Below, one piece after another: positions 19,499-20,323 of a stretch of 20,323 nucleotides of DNA (its first letter is position 1; each line of letters opens with the position of its first letter). Under the pieces are notes generated by a model. It did no database searches, was not told the origin of the DNA, and saw only the letters and a list, made by a program, of their open reading frames with translations. Origin of the DNA: Pseudomonadota bacterium (GTDB taxonomy: Bacteria > Pseudomonadota > Alphaproteobacteria > Rhizobiales > Beijerinckiaceae); assembly GCA_023393655.1 (NCBI GenBank), contig JAEWKP010000366.1:1-20323 (forward strand), read 5' to 3'. Both the position numbers and the translations under genes were made by a program.

Positions 19499-20323
19499 AT
19501 GGCAAGAGATCGCCCTTCGTGGACCGCCTGGATCGCCGGCACGCTCCTGTCGGCCATCGCTGCGATCGGTCCGCCTGCAGCGGCCCTGGCGAAACAGCTC
19601 GCCTTCGTCGTCGGCAACGACGCCTATCAGGAAATCTCGCCGCTGAGCGCCGGCGTCAACGATGCACGGGCCATGAGCGCGGCGCTGAAGCGCGCCGGTT
19701 TCGAGATCGAGCTGGTCGAGAACGGCACGCAGCGCCAGATCAGCCGCGCGCTGGCCGCCATCGAGGGGCGCATCGCCCCCGGCGACACCGTGCTCTTCCA
19801 CTATTCCGGCCACGGCTTCGAGATCGACGGCCAGAACTGGCTGCTGCCGGTCGACGTGCCCGCCGCCCGCTAAGGTGAATCCGGGCTCGTCAAGGACGCC
19901 GCGTTCAACGCCGCCGAGATCATCGAGCGCCTGCAGGCGCGCGGCGCGGGCACCGTCGTCGCCATTCTCGACGCCTGCCGCAACAACCCCTTCGTCCGCC
20001 CCGGCACGCGCGCGCTCGTCGGCTCGCAAGGGCTCGCCCGCATGGACGCCTCCAATGGCGTCTTCATCATGTTCTCGGCCGGCTCCAAGCAGCAGGCGCT
20101 GGACAAGCTCTCGCCCAACGATCCGGCGGCGACCTCGATCTTCGTGCGCAGCGTCCTGCCCCTGGTCGAGCGCACCGACCTCACCTTGATCGACATCGCC
20201 AAGGAGACGCAGGCCAAGGTTCGCGACCTCGCCCGCAGCATCGGCCACGAGCAGATCCCGGCTTATTACGTCGGCATCGTCGGCCGCGTGAACCTGACCG
20301 GGGCCTTGCCCGCTGCCCAGGTT
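19499..20323 (+). pseudogene. Caspase-like (peptidase C14) protein, interrupted by an in-frame TAA and cut by the window edge
   Basis: The product resembles bacterial caspase-like cysteine peptidases. A signal peptide or anchor (residues 1-31, ending AAALA) precedes the p20-like domain with LAFVVGNDAYQEISPL and the catalytic His105 in HYSGHGFEIDG. At 19871-19873 a TAA follows VDVPAAR. The same frame then stays open for 150 codons to the window end and encodes the rest of the domain: GLVKDAAFNAAEIIERL, the catalytic Cys160 in ILDACRNNPF, then FIMFSAGSKQQAL. The stop therefore separates the His from the Cys, and neither part can be an active peptidase alone. A single CAA-to-TAA change would explain it; a sequencing error is possible. 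No clear ribosome binding site precedes the ATG. The C-terminus lies outside the window. Confidence 0.85.

Noticed and set aside
19874..20323. The part of the caspase-like frame after the TAA as a separate gene
   Set aside because: The first in-frame ATG (codon 186 of the original frame) lies after the catalytic Cys, and the sequence continues the same domain directly, so it is the remainder of an interrupted gene.

Overview
The window is GC-rich chromosomal DNA (about two-thirds G+C by eye). The gene families, the small protein with an ANDN motif and the intergenic palindromic repeats fit an alphaproteobacterium of the Hyphomicrobiales, possibly Bosea or a relative. The genus is an inference; the class is well supported.

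Layout. (1) 1-3796, minus strand: the periplasmic nitrate reductase operon napE-napF-napD-napA-napB. The genes overlap or nearly touch, and napB runs off the left edge. (2) 3797-7500: a nitrogen-oxide response block. It holds a Crp/Fnr-family regulator of the cysteine-free Dnr/NnrR type (plus), a small FmdE-like protein, an NsrR-like Rrf2 regulator that has lost two of its three cluster cysteines, and nnrS (all minus). FNR/NnrR-type boxes lie in front of napE and nnrS, and a half-degenerate copy lies in front of the fmdE-like gene. One regulator could therefore tie these units together. (3) 7536-9519: a DUF2891 protein and, divergent from it, a HpaI-type class II aldolase. (4) 9647-15974: a catabolic locus for an unidentified hydroxy or sugar acid. 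A TctC/Bug-type binding protein is divergent from a GntR/FCD regulator, with a perfect 18-bp palindrome midway between them. The regulator is followed by a DapA-like lyase, an IlvD/Edd sugar-acid dehydratase and a 3-hydroxyacyl-CoA-dehydrogenase-like enzyme. An Asp/Glu racemase-superfamily gene converges on the end of this run. (5) 15975-18511: a VanZ-like protein and a polyprenyl-phosphate sugar transferase, bracketed by copies of a dispersed repeat. (6) 18512-20323: a small one-helix membrane protein, a cupin protein with a TTG start, and a caspase-like (peptidase C14) gene. The last is split by an in-frame TAA between its catalytic His and Cys and runs off the right edge.

How it works together. 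The nap operon encodes nitrate reduction in the periplasm. The adjacent regulators and NnrS suggest that the cell senses and copes with nitric oxide made further down denitrification. The central locus looks like an uptake protein, regulator and enzyme set induced by its own substrate, probably an aldonic or hydroxy acid. No tRNA, rRNA, CRISPR array or intact insertion sequence was seen. The most unusual points are the stop codon inside the caspase-like gene, the cysteine-poor NsrR homologue, the shared NnrR-type boxes and the catabolic locus of unknown substrate.
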